A DNA stretch of 64,000 nucleotides, taken from the NCBI RefSeq assembly GCF_001667585.1, contig NZ_LZJZ01000026.1:1-64000 (forward strand), read 5' to 3'. The notes beneath the pieces are model-generated. The model had not been told where the DNA came from and searched no databases. It was given only the letters and a program-made list of their open reading frames with translations. Within the stretch, counting starts at the first letter, position 1. Each line of letters starts with the position of its first letter. Positions 52,577 to 61,461 of the stretch are shown here, one piece after another. A program made the translations under genes and the position numbers. This stretch comes from Mycobacterium sp. E2733. Lineage in GTDB: Bacteria; Actinomycetota; Actinomycetes; Mycobacteriales; Mycobacteriaceae.

Positions 52577-53376
52577 TGGGGGTGGCGCCGGATCGGGAAC
52601 ATCTCCTGGCCGCCGTCGAGCGCTCGCCGCAGGCGGCCGCCGCACACGACCGAGCCGGATGGGTGGCGTTGTTCACCGCCGACGGCCGCGTCGAGGACCC
52701 GGTCGGGTCCCGGCCGCACGTCGGGCAGGGACAGATCGGCCGCTTCTATGACACCTTCATCGCTCCGCGCGACATCAAATTCCATCGCGACCTCGACATC
52801 GTCTTCGGCACCGTGGTGCTGCGCGACGTCGAGCTCGAGGTTGCGATGGGCCCGGCTGTCACGATGTACATTCCCGCGTTCCTGCGCTACGACCTGCGAG
52901 ACACCGACGGAGAGTGGCGCATTGGAGAACTGCGGGCCTATTGGGAACTGCCCGCGATGATGCTGCAATTCCTGCGAACCGGATCACGCGCGGTGTTGCC
53001 CGCCCTGCAACTGTCGCGGTGCCTGTTGAGCAATCAGCGGGTGCGCGGCACGACCGGCTTCATGACCGGATTCCGGCGGGTGGGTGCGCGGCACAAGAAA
53101 CTCGCCGAGGCGTTCCTCGGTGCCGCCGCGCGGCAAGACCGGGTCGCGGCTGCTCGTGCGTTATCACCCGGCGCCACAATAACTCTCGGCGACCACGATG
53201 CCCTCGACCTTTCGGAACTCGTCGAGCAACTGACCGGCGGCGGTTCGACCAAGACGATCGGCGCAGGCCCCACGGTGACGATGTCGGTCAACTCCGGCCA
53301 TGGGCGGGGAATTCTCTTCGCCGACATGGCCTGGCGGGGTGATGCCATCAACCGGATCCGGTATTTCCCCGGCTGA
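52576..53376 (+). CDS. NTF2/SnoaL-like protein (Rv2042c-like), 266 aa
   Basis: The N-terminal 130 residues (REHLLAAVERSPQAAAAHDRAGWVALFTADGRVEDPVG, then VGQGQIGRFYDTFIAPRDIKFHRD) have the NTF2/SnoaL-like cone fold signature. A second, similar half follows after residue 165 (KKLAEAFLGAAARQDRVAAARALSPGATI), so it looks like a double SnoaL-like protein. No clear catalytic residues; ligand binding is as likely as catalysis. ATG at 52576 shares one base with the pncA stop. The length agrees with my memory of Rv2042c (265). It converges with the DoxX-like gene 12 nt away. Confidence 0.8.
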   Translation: MGVAPDREHLLAAVERSPQAAAAHDRAGWVALFTADGRVEDPVGSRPHVGQGQIGRFYDTFIAPRDIKFHRDLDIVFGTVVLRDVELEVAMGPAVTMYIPAFLRYDLRDTDGEWRIGELRAYWELPAMMLQFLRTGSRAVLPALQLSRCLLSNQRVRGTTGFMTGFRRVGARHKKLAEAFLGAAARQDRVAAARALSPGATITLGDHDALDLSELVEQLTGGGSTKTIGAGPTVTMSVNSGHGRGILFADMAWRGDAINRIRYFPG

Positions 53377-53388
53377 TCGCGACGCCGG

Positions 53389-53739
53389 TCAACGCAGCAC
53401 CATCAGCGCCAGTGATGCCCCCGACATGCACAGGTACGCTCCCGGAAACGCGATGTTGTACAGGACGTGGGCCCGCAGGTGCGTCACCACCGCGCCGACA
53501 AAGAACAGCACCAGGCCGGTGGCGGCAGCGATCCCCAAGGCGGGCAAGCCCACCAGGCCGACGATCAGCCCCGCCGCGCCCGCCAGCTTGACCGACCCCA
53601 GCGCCGGCAGCCACGAACGCGGCACCCCGACTTCGGCCGAGTTCGCCAGGACGAAACCCGCCGGGATGAGATCGGCCACGGCGATCGCGGCGGTGATGGC
53701 GGCGGTAAACAGCGTAATCACAACGTATGCGGTGTTCAT
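53389..53739 (-). CDS. DoxX-like membrane protein, 116 aa
   Basis: There are four hydrophobic segments (AYVVITLFTAAITAAIAVADL, LGSVKLAGAAGLIVGLVGLPALGIAAATGLVLFF, and VLYNIAFPGAYLCMSGASLALMVL), of the usual DoxX-like length. The conserved LGSVKLAGA motif is present. It is divergent from the ECF41-like sigma gene and preceded by an ECF41-type promoter, the standard arrangement in which this sigma group controls a DoxX or carboxymuconolactone-decarboxylase-like neighbour. ATG at 53739 has only a weak ribosome-binding site but follows the stop of a 27-codon leader by 5 nt, which may supply re-initiating ribosomes. Confidence 0.8.
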   Translation of the reverse strand: MNTAYVVITLFTAAITAAIAVADLIPAGFVLANSAEVGVPRSWLPALGSVKLAGAAGLIVGLVGLPALGIAAATGLVLFFVGAVVTHLRAHVLYNIAFPGAYLCMSGASLALMVLR

Positions 53740-53744
53740 CTGTG

Positions 53745-53828
53745 TCAAATCCTTGCCGGACAGCCGGTTTTGCGGCGGCGAGCCGGATGGTCGCGGCACG
53801 CGCTGCGGCGCACAATCGATAAGGTCAT
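53745..53828 (-). CDS. 27-residue leader peptide upstream of the DoxX-like gene
   Basis: ATG at 53828 follows a strong AAAGGAGG site and opens a 27-codon frame (MTLSIVRRSACRDHPARRRK, then TGCPARI) ending 5 nt before the DoxX-like start. It is rich in Arg and contains two Cys codons and no hydrophobic stretch. The good ribosome-binding site and the poor site of the downstream gene suggest translational coupling or attenuation. It resembles no family I know. Confidence 0.5.
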   Translation of the reverse strand: MTLSIVRRSACRDHPARRRKTGCPARI

Positions 53829-53879
53829 GGTGCTGGCCTCCTTTGCAACAGAGAGCTCGATGGACGCGGTCATCTTCTT

Positions 53880-53906
53880 GACGGCTCCTGTGCGGAAAAG
53901 GTGACC
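53880..53906 (-). promoter_or_regulatory. ECF41-type promoter of the DoxX-like gene
   Basis: On the minus strand GGTCACC (53906-53900), 16 nt, CGTC (53883-53880) matches the ECF41 consensus TGTCACA-N16-CGTC at five of seven and four of four bases with exact spacing. It ends 1 nt before the sigma gene start at 53908 and 51 nt before the leader ATG. Confidence 0.6.
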
Positions 53907-53907
53907 C

Positions 53908-54900
53908 ATGAGCGCCCCGAAAAATCTGGCCGATCTCGCCCGACGTTTCAACGCGGACCGGCGACACCTCAGGTCGGTCGCGTTACAGCTGCTGGGGTCG
54001 GCGGCCGACGCCGACGACGCGGTTCAGTCGGCGTGGCTGAAGGCCAGCCGTGCCGACTTCGGTGCGGTCGACAACCTCACCGGCTGGTTCACCACGATCA
54101 CCGCCCGCGAGGCCCTCGACCAACTCCGCGCGCGCAAGCGGCGTGCGGAACAACCGCTCGCCACCCCCGACGAACTGGACCGGATCGCCGCGACCGCGTC
54201 GGCGTCAGCCGACGAGGAAGCGCTACTGACGGAGTCGGTGAGCAACGCGCTGCTCGTGGTGCTCAACCGGCTCTCGCCGGCGCAGCGCGTCGCGTTCGTG
54301 CTGCACGATGTGTTCGCAATTCCCTTCGAGGTGATCGCCGGCCTGCTGGAGCGGTCGCCGGATGCCGCGAAGAAGCTGGCAAGCCGGGCGCGTGCGCGGG
54401 TGGCCCACCCGGGCGGCGAGCCCGAGCGCATGGCGAAGCACCTCGAGATCGTGGAAGCGTTCCTCGCGGCGTCCCGCGGCGGTGATATCGCCGGCCTGCT
54501 CGCGCTGCTGGCCCCGGACGTTGTTCGCAGGGTCGACCGGGCACTGGTGCCCGACGACGTGCCGACTGAGCTGGGCGGCGCCAGGCAGGTCGCGGAGGAG
54601 ACCCGTCGGTTCGCTCTCCGGGCACGCGCCGGCGCGGTCATGCTCATCGACGGGGTTCCGGGCATCGCGATCGCGCCGCACGGGCACGCTCAGGCACTGC
54701 TGCTGATCGCCGTCGGAGCCGACGACCGCATCCACGCGATCGACATCATCGGGGACGCCGGCCGCGTTCGTCGGGCCGTGCTTGCCCTTCCGAGTTGGCC
54801 GATCAAGCAACACCACACCAGCATCGGGTACCAAGGACATCAGAAACCGGCGGCCGGGCGACCGGCACCGGGGCGAGAACGGAAGCACCATGCTCGATAA
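53908..54900 (+). CDS. ECF41-group (SigJ-like) RNA polymerase sigma factor, 330 aa
   Basis: An extracytoplasmic-function sigma factor with a fused C-terminal domain. Region 2 is in FNADRRHLRSVALQLLGSAADADDAVQSAWLKA (about 14-46) with GWFTTITAREALDQLRARKRR; region 4 is in LSPAQRVAFVLHDVFAIPFEVIAGLLERSPDAAKKLASRARARV (about 122-165). The SnoaL-like C-terminal domain begins near EIVEAFLAASRGGDI. ECF41 proteins need this domain for control and normally carry a DGGGR-type motif where this one reads VDRALVPDD, so the regulatory part has diverged. The 3' end overlaps the next gene by 11 nt. I do not recall it at this site in M. tuberculosis. Confidence 0.88.
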   Translation: MSAPKNLADLARRFNADRRHLRSVALQLLGSAADADDAVQSAWLKASRADFGAVDNLTGWFTTITAREALDQLRARKRRAEQPLATPDELDRIAATASASADEEALLTESVSNALLVVLNRLSPAQRVAFVLHDVFAIPFEVIAGLLERSPDAAKKLASRARARVAHPGGEPERMAKHLEIVEAFLAASRGGDIAGLLALLAPDVVRRVDRALVPDDVPTELGGARQVAEETRRFALRARAGAVMLIDGVPGIAIAPHGHAQALLLIAVGADDRIHAIDIIGDAGRVRRAVLALPSWPIKQHHTSIGYQGHQKPAAGRPAPGRERKHHAR

Positions 54901-56212
54901 GCCGTTCGGGCGGCGCGGCCTGCTGCGCGGTGCCGGCGCGCTCACCGCGGCATCGCTGGCGCCGTGGGCCGCCGGCTGCGCTTCCGAAGAAGACGCGTTG
55001 ACCTTCTTCTTCGCGGCCAATCCCGACGAACGCGATGCCAGGGTCCGCATCGTCGACGAGTTCGTGCGCCGCAACCCTGACATCAAGGTCCGCCCGGTGC
55101 TCTCGGCCCCGGGCGTGATGCAGCAGCTGTCGACGTTCTGCGCCGGCGGAAAATGCCCGGATGTGTTGATGGCGTGGGACCTTACCTACGCCGAGTTGGC
55201 CGCCCGGGGCGTGCTGCTGGACCTGAACACGATGCTGTCCCGCGACCAGGCCTTCGCGGCCCAGCTGAAATCGGACGGCATCGGGGCGCTCTACGACAGC
55301 TTCACGTTCAGCGGAGGCCAGTACGCATTCCCGGAGCAATGGTCCGGAAACTACTTGTTCTACAACAGGCGGCTGTTCGCCGAGGCCGGGGTGCCGCCCC
55401 CGCCCACAACGTGGCAACAGCCGTGGAGCTTCACCGACTTCTTGAACACCGCCACCGCGCTCACCAGGCGTGATCGCTCCGGGCGGGTGACCCAGTGGGG
55501 CTTCGTGAACATGTGGTTCTCCTACTATTCGGCCGGGCTGTTCGCCATGAACAATGGGGTGCCGTGGTCCACCCCGCTCAAGAACCCGACCCACTTCAAC
55601 TTCGACAACGACGCCTTCATCGAGGCGGTGCAGTTCTATGCCGACCTGGCCAACAAGTACAAGGTCGCGCCCAATGCGTCCGAGGTTCAATCGATGTCCA
55701 CGCCCGACCTTTTCGCCGCGGGCAGGGCGGCGATGGCGATGGGCGGCCACTGGCGTTACCAGACCTTCATCCGGGCCGAGGGCCTGGACTTCGATGTCAC
55801 CTCGTTGCCGGTGGGGCCGCGCCGGCAGGGGCAGCCCGCCCATTCCGACATCGGTTCCACCGGATTGGCCATCTCTGCGAGCAGTCAACGCAAGGAGCAG
55901 GCATGGGAATTCGTGAAATTCGCGACCGGGCCGGTCGGGCAGGCGCTGATCGGTGAATCCAGCCTCTTCGTGCCCGTGTTGCGATCGGCGCTCGGCTCGG
56001 CCGGATTCGCCAAGGCCCACCGGAACCTCGGCAACCTCGCCGTTCTCACGCAAGGACCGGCGTACTCCGAAGGACTGCCGGTCACTCCGGCGTGGGAGAA
56101 GATAGTCGCCTTGATGGACCGCACCTTCGGACCCGTGCTGCGTGGATCGCGGCCCGCCACGTCGTTGGCCAGTCTGTCGCCCGCCATCGACGAGGTGTTG
56201 CGAACCCCATGA
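54890..56212 (+). CDS. sugar ABC transporter substrate-binding lipoprotein (Rv2041c-like), 440 aa
   Basis: The extracytoplasmic binding protein of a carbohydrate importer. The signal peptide contains a twin-arginine stretch (GRRGLLRG, residues 8-15) and the lipobox AAGC with Cys30, so it may be exported by Tat and lipidated. The mature part is a family-1 binding protein: DALTFFFAANPDERD start, CPDVLMAWDLTYAELAARG, and a later GGHWRYQTFIRAEG loop. ATG at 54890 lies inside the end of the sigma gene. The next gene overlaps by ATGA. The transported sugar is not evident. Confidence 0.9.
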   Translation: MLDKPFGRRGLLRGAGALTAASLAPWAAGCASEEDALTFFFAANPDERDARVRIVDEFVRRNPDIKVRPVLSAPGVMQQLSTFCAGGKCPDVLMAWDLTYAELAARGVLLDLNTMLSRDQAFAAQLKSDGIGALYDSFTFSGGQYAFPEQWSGNYLFYNRRLFAEAGVPPPPTTWQQPWSFTDFLNTATALTRRDRSGRVTQWGFVNMWFSYYSAGLFAMNNGVPWSTPLKNPTHFNFDNDAFIEAVQFYADLANKYKVAPNASEVQSMSTPDLFAAGRAAMAMGGHWRYQTFIRAEGLDFDVTSLPVGPRRQGQPAHSDIGSTGLAISASSQRKEQAWEFVKFATGPVGQALIGESSLFVPVLRSALGSAGFAKAHRNLGNLAVLTQGPAYSEGLPVTPAWEKIVALMDRTFGPVLRGSRPATSLASLSPAIDEVLRTP

Positions 56213-57150
56213 CCTCAGTCGATGGCAGCGCGCGCGCACCCGCCAAGGGCGCGGGTCCATGGCGGCGGCGCGCCCGCGCCGGCCGCTTTTTCGTGGCGCC
56301 GAACCTGGCCGCCGTCGCGGTATTCATGCTGTTTCCGCTCGGATTCTCCCTGTACATGAGCTTTCAGCGGTGGGATGTCTTCCGACCCCCTAAGTTCGTG
56401 GGCCTGAAGAACTTTCAAGAGCTGTTCACCTCGGACCCGCTCTTCCTGATCGCCATCCGAAACACCGTCGTCTTCACCCTCGGAACGGTCGTGCCCACCA
56501 TCGTCGTCAGCCTCGCCGTGGCCGGCGTGCTGAACCGAAAGGTCAGGGGCATCGGCGTTTTCCGCACCATCGTCTTTCTGCCGCTGGCCATCTCGTCGGT
56601 CGTCATGGCGGTCGTCTGGCAGTTCGTCTTCACCACGGACAACGGGTTGCTCAACATCATGCTGGGCTGGGTCGGGATCGGCCCGGTCCCGTGGCTGGTC
56701 GAGCCCCGATGGGCGATGGGCTCGCTGTGCATCGTCAGCGTGTGGCGCAGCGTGCCGTTCGCCACCGTCATCCTCCTCGCGGCGATGCAGGGCGTTCCCG
56801 AAACCGTCTACGAGGCCGCCCGAATCGACGGGGCCGGCGAGATACGGCAGTTCGTGTCCATCACGGTGCCGCTGATCCGTGGGTCGATATCATTTGTGGG
56901 CGTCATCTCGATCATCCACGCGTTCCAGGCTTTTGACCTGGTTTATGTCCTCAACGGCGCGAACGGCGGTCCCGAGACCGCCACGTATGTCCTGGGCATC
57001 ATGCTGTTCCAGCACGCGTTCTCCTTCCTGGAGTTCGGGTACGCGTCAGCGCTGGCGTGGGTGATGTTCGCCATCTTGCTGGTGCTGACCGTGGTGCAGC
57101 TGCGGATCACTCGGCAACGGTCTTGGGAGACTTCTCGTGGCCTCAGCTGA
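56209..57150 (+). CDS. sugar ABC transporter permease (Rv2040c-like), 313 aa
   Basis: A MalF-type inner-membrane permease with six membrane segments from about residue 28 (NLAAVAVFMLFPLGFSLYMSF). The EAA loop, which docks to the ATPase, is seen as YEAARIDGAGEIRQFVSITVPLI. The start is ATG at 56209, coupled (ATGA) to the binding-protein gene. It overlaps the next permease gene by 14 nt. It works as heterodimer with the 57137 gene product. Confidence 0.92.
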   Translation: MTSVDGSARAPAKGAGPWRRRARAGRFFVAPNLAAVAVFMLFPLGFSLYMSFQRWDVFRPPKFVGLKNFQELFTSDPLFLIAIRNTVVFTLGTVVPTIVVSLAVAGVLNRKVRGIGVFRTIVFLPLAISSVVMAVVWQFVFTTDNGLLNIMLGWVGIGPVPWLVEPRWAMGSLCIVSVWRSVPFATVILLAAMQGVPETVYEAARIDGAGEIRQFVSITVPLIRGSISFVGVISIIHAFQAFDLVYVLNGANGGPETATYVLGIMLFQHAFSFLEFGYASALAWVMFAILLVLTVVQLRITRQRSWETSRGLS

Positions 57151-57979
57151 GCGGATGTTCACGCGCAATGTCGTTCGTAGCCTGCTGGTTTACACCGCGC
57201 TGCTCGTCATCGCTTGGTGCTGGTTGTTCCCGATAGCCTGGGCCGTGTCCGGCTCGTTGAAGCGGGAAGGCGAGATCATCGAGCCGAGGCTGCTACCGGC
57301 GCACCCGCGCTGGTCCAACTACACCGAGGTCTTCTCGTTGATGCCGTTCGCGCGGATGTTCTTCAACACCGTGCTGTACGCCGGGTGCGTGACCGCAGGG
57401 CAGGTGTTCTTCTGCTCGCTGGCCGGATACGCCTTCGCACGGCTGCAGTTTCGCGGCCGCGACACGCTGTTCGTGTTATACCTTGGCACGTTGATGGTTC
57501 CGCTGACCGTGACCGTGATCCCGCAGTTCATCTTGATGCGGACGGTCGGGTGGGTCGACACGCCCTGGTCGATGATCGTGCCGGGCTTGTTCGGCAGCGC
57601 ATTCGGCACCTACCTGATGCGGCAGTTTTTCCGAACGCTTCCGACCGACTTGGAGGAGGCGGCGATACTCGACGGTTGTTCCCCGTGGCAGATCTACTGG
57701 CGGATCCTGTTGCCCCACGCCCGCCCCGCGGTGATGGTGCTCGCCGTGCTCACCTGGGTCAACGTCTGGAACGACTTCCTCTGGCCGCTGCTGATGCTCC
57801 AGCGCAACAGCCTGGCCACGCTGACGCTCGGCCTGGTGCGGCTGCGGGGCGAGTACGTCGCGCGCTGGCCGATCATCATGGCGGCTTCGATGTTGATCAT
57901 GCTGCCGTTGGTCATCATCTATGCGATAGCGCAACGGTCCTTCGTCAGGGGAATCGCCGTCTCGGGGCTGAACGGATAA
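57137..57979 (+). CDS. sugar ABC transporter permease (Rv2039c-like), 280 aa
   Basis: A MalG-type permease with six membrane segments (first at LLVYTALLVIAWCWLFPIAWAV). The EAA loop is EEAAILDGCSPWQIYWRILLP. It partners with the MalF-type permease and the ATPase that follows after 3 nt. GTG at 57137 is used; an in-frame ATG six codons later is an alternative. The length of 280 is the same as I recall for Rv2039c. Confidence 0.92.
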   Translation: MASAERMFTRNVVRSLLVYTALLVIAWCWLFPIAWAVSGSLKREGEIIEPRLLPAHPRWSNYTEVFSLMPFARMFFNTVLYAGCVTAGQVFFCSLAGYAFARLQFRGRDTLFVLYLGTLMVPLTVTVIPQFILMRTVGWVDTPWSMIVPGLFGSAFGTYLMRQFFRTLPTDLEEAAILDGCSPWQIYWRILLPHARPAVMVLAVLTWVNVWNDFLWPLLMLQRNSLATLTLGLVRLRGEYVARWPIIMAASMLIMLPLVIIYAIAQRSFVRGIAVSGLNG

Positions 57980-57982
57980 CCC

Positions 57983-59053
<1,071 letters not shown>

Positions 59054-59065
59054 GGGGGTAGCGCT

Positions 59066-60040
59066 ATGGCGGCGGTGAGTACGTCCCGTGCCGACCTGGT
59101 GTGTGAGGGCGGCGGGGTTCGGGGGATCGGGCTGGTCGGCGCGGTCGACGCGCTGTCCGGGGCCGGTTACCGGTTTCCCCGCGTCGCGGGTAGCAGCGCG
59201 GGCGCGATTGTCGGCTCGCTGGTCGCGGCGCTGCAGGTCGCGGGCGAACCGCTGAGCCGGCTGGCGGAAATCATGCGGTCCATCGACTACCGGAAGTTTC
59301 TGGATCGCAGTCTGATCGGGCATGTGCCGCTGATCGGTGGGGGACTGTCGCTGTTGGTGTCGGACGGTGTCTACCGGGGGGCGTACTTGGAACGGCTGCT
59401 CGCGGGTCTGCTCGCTGATTTGGGTGTGCGGACGTTCGGTGACTTGCGCACGGGCGAACAGCCGGACCGGTTTGCCTGGTCGCTCGTGGTGACAGCCAGT
59501 GACCTGTCCCGACGCCGGCTGGTGCGCATCCCGTGGGACCTCGCCTTGTATGGCATCGACCCCGACGACTTTTCGGTCGCCCGTGCCGTGCACGCCTCGT
59601 CGGCGATCCCGTATGTGTTCGAACCCGTCCGGGTGGGCGGAGCCACCTGGGTCGACGGCGGCTTGCTGTCGGATTTTCCGGTTGAGCTGTTCGATCGGCC
59701 CGATGCGGAGCCGCGATGGCCGACATTCGGCATCCGGCTGTCCGCGCGTCCCGGCATTCCGCCCACCCATCCGGTTCATGGGCCAGTTTCGTTGGGAATC
59801 GCGGCGATAGAGACACTGGTGAGCAATCAGGACAACGCCTACATCGACGATCCGTGCACCGTCCGGCGCACCATCTTCGTCCCCGCCGACGAGGTCAGCC
59901 CGATCGACTTCAACATCACCGTCGAGCAACGCGAAGGCCTGTATCAACGAGGATTGCAAGCAGGCCAACAGTTCCTGCTGACCTGGAATTACCCGGACTA
60001 CCTGGCGGCGTGCGGCGGCCCGGTGAAAGGCACTGACTAA
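59066..60040 (+). CDS. patatin-like phospholipase (Rv2037c-like), 324 aa
   Basis: A patatin-fold lipid acyl hydrolase. The oxyanion loop CEGGGVRG is at residues 13-20, the nucleophile Ser44 in GSSAG, and the catalytic Asp197 in VDGG complete the Ser-Asp dyad. No signal peptide is seen. It is the last gene of the transporter run and has the same length as I recall for Rv2037c. It is likely to cleave fatty acyl esters; the true lipid is unknown. Confidence 0.9.
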   Translation: MAAVSTSRADLVCEGGGVRGIGLVGAVDALSGAGYRFPRVAGSSAGAIVGSLVAALQVAGEPLSRLAEIMRSIDYRKFLDRSLIGHVPLIGGGLSLLVSDGVYRGAYLERLLAGLLADLGVRTFGDLRTGEQPDRFAWSLVVTASDLSRRRLVRIPWDLALYGIDPDDFSVARAVHASSAIPYVFEPVRVGGATWVDGGLLSDFPVELFDRPDAEPRWPTFGIRLSARPGIPPTHPVHGPVSLGIAAIETLVSNQDNAYIDDPCTVRRTIFVPADEVSPIDFNITVEQREGLYQRGLQAGQQFLLTWNYPDYLAACGGPVKGTD

Positions 60041-60062
60041 CAGTCAGATCCCGTGTCGACCG

Positions 60063-60350
60063 TTATCCGCGCGCGCAGCGGATCTCATCGAGACGATGTC
60101 CGACCCGCTCGACGTCGGTCGGCAACGGCAACTGGTTGGTGACACGGGTGATTTCCACCCCGATATCAATGGGGCTGATCGGCCAGAATTGACGCCTCAT
60201 GAGTTTGCTTGCGATGGCGCTGATCTCGTCGTCACAAAGTCGTCGGCGGGCCAAGGCCGCCGGGGGCGCATATCCGGTCGTCGGCATGCCGGCGGGGTAG
60301 CCGGCCCGCACGAAAGCCACGATGCTCGACACCCAAAGGGCCAGGTCCAT
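60063..60350 (-). CDS. DUF3349-family protein, 95 aa
   Basis: It starts MDLALWVSSIVAFVRAGYPAG, then TTGYAPPAALARRRLCDDEISAIASKL. This pattern is that of the small actinobacterial DUF3349 proteins (for example Rv0543c), helical proteins of unknown function. ATG at 60350 has GAGG upstream; the longer frame to 60548 is rejected. It converges with the patatin gene, 22 nt away. The 217 nt between it and the next gene must contain two divergent promoters; none is clear. Confidence 0.8.
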   Translation of the reverse strand: MDLALWVSSIVAFVRAGYPAGMPTTGYAPPAALARRRLCDDEISAIASKLMRRQFWPISPIDIGVEITRVTNQLPLPTDVERVGHRLDEIRCARG

Positions 60351-60567
60351 ATTCCCACCTCGCTCACCGCCGCGATGCAAAAGAGCGGCAGTCCTTACGA
60401 CTAGCAACGTACCATCGCCAACGTCATCAGCTGAGTAACGCCACACAGTTAAATCGCATTTTTTACTCGCCGGTGATGTGCGGGCGGCAAAGCGATCTCC
60501 GCCACGATCCTGCCCCAGCGGGCGCGCCGTAACGACGTTTGGCGGCAAGGCTTTCTAGTATTGCCGC

Positions 60568-61401
60568 GTGGTTGATCGCTATGGAACCGATGTCCTTGCC
60601 GCAGGCCCGCGCAAGCCCCGCTCGAGCGAGCACCCAGCCGATCTGGGCCTGGTGGTCGAGGACGTGCAGACCGGGTACGTCGGTGCGGTGGTAAGGGTCG
60701 AGTACGGGCGGGTCGACCTGGAAGACCGGCGCGGGCACGTTCGCGGGTTTCCTTTGGGCCCTGGCTATTTGCTCGAGGGCCGTCCGGTGATCCTCACCGC
60801 GCCGCGCCGTGCGGCGCCTGCCGCGGCCACAAGGACGGCGTCCGGCTCGGTCGCCTTGCCGGGTGCGCGTGCCCGGGTCGCCCGCGCCAGCCGGATCTAC
60901 GTCGAGGGGCGGCACGATGCCGAACTCATCGCGCAGGTGTGGGGCGAGGACCTGCGGATCGAGGGTGTCGTCGTCGAGCACCTCGGCGGCGTCGACGGCC
61001 TGGTGGAGATCGTGGCGGAGTTCGCACCCGGTCCGGGGCGCCGGCTTGGTGTGCTCGTCGACCACCTGGTCGCAGGTTCGAAGGAGGCGCGCATCGCCGA
61101 CGCGGTGCAGCGGGGACCGGGTGGCAGCGACACCCTGGTGGTCGGCCATCCCTACGTCGACATCTGGCAGGCCGTGAAACCCCAGCGGCTCGGCCTGCCG
61201 AGCTGGCCGGATGTGCCGCGGCACATCGAGTGGAAGCACGGCGCGTGCCGGGCGCTCGGCCTGCGGCACGCCACCCAGGCGGACATCGCCAGGGCCTGGC
61301 GGCACATCAGGTCCCGGGTGCGCGACTGGAATGACCTCGAGCCGGCCCTGATCAGCCGGGTCGAAGAACTCATCGACTTCGTGACGCAGCCGGCCTCGTG
61401 A
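60568..61401 (+). CDS. DUF3097-family protein, 277 aa
   Basis: The family is recognised by the N-terminal beta-rich part (YGTDVLAAGPRKPR, VVEDVQTGYVGAVVRVE) and the conserved core YVEGRHDAELIAQVWGEDLRIEGVVVEHLGGVD followed by LGVLVDHLVAGSKE. The pattern E-G-R-x-D and later D-H-L resembles a TOPRIM metal site, which would suggest action on nucleic acid or phosphates; that is inference. The C-terminus (WPDVPRHIEWKHGACRALG) is also conserved. The start is GTG at 60568. Its stop is 10 nt before an iron box that serves the next gene. Confidence 0.8.
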   Translation: MVDRYGTDVLAAGPRKPRSSEHPADLGLVVEDVQTGYVGAVVRVEYGRVDLEDRRGHVRGFPLGPGYLLEGRPVILTAPRRAAPAAATRTASGSVALPGARARVARASRIYVEGRHDAELIAQVWGEDLRIEGVVVEHLGGVDGLVEIVAEFAPGPGRRLGVLVDHLVAGSKEARIADAVQRGPGGSDTLVVGHPYVDIWQAVKPQRLGLPSWPDVPRHIEWKHGACRALGLRHATQADIARAWRHIRSRVRDWNDLEPALISRVEELIDFVTQPAS

Positions 61402-61411
61402 CACGGCGGCC

Positions 61412-61430
61412 TTAGGCTAGGCTAAGCCGG
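61412..61430 (+). promoter_or_regulatory. IdeR-type iron box upstream of efeU
   Basis: The 19-nt site TTAGGCTAGGCTAAGCCGG matches the IdeR/DtxR consensus TTAGGTTAGGCTAACCTAA at 14 positions by eye, with the central TTAGGCTAGGCTAA intact. It lies 31 nt before the efeU ATG. Iron-loaded IdeR bound here would repress the iron transporter genes. Confidence 0.6.
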
Positions 61431-61461
61431 GATCCCGACCCGCGGGACAGAAATCGGGCTC

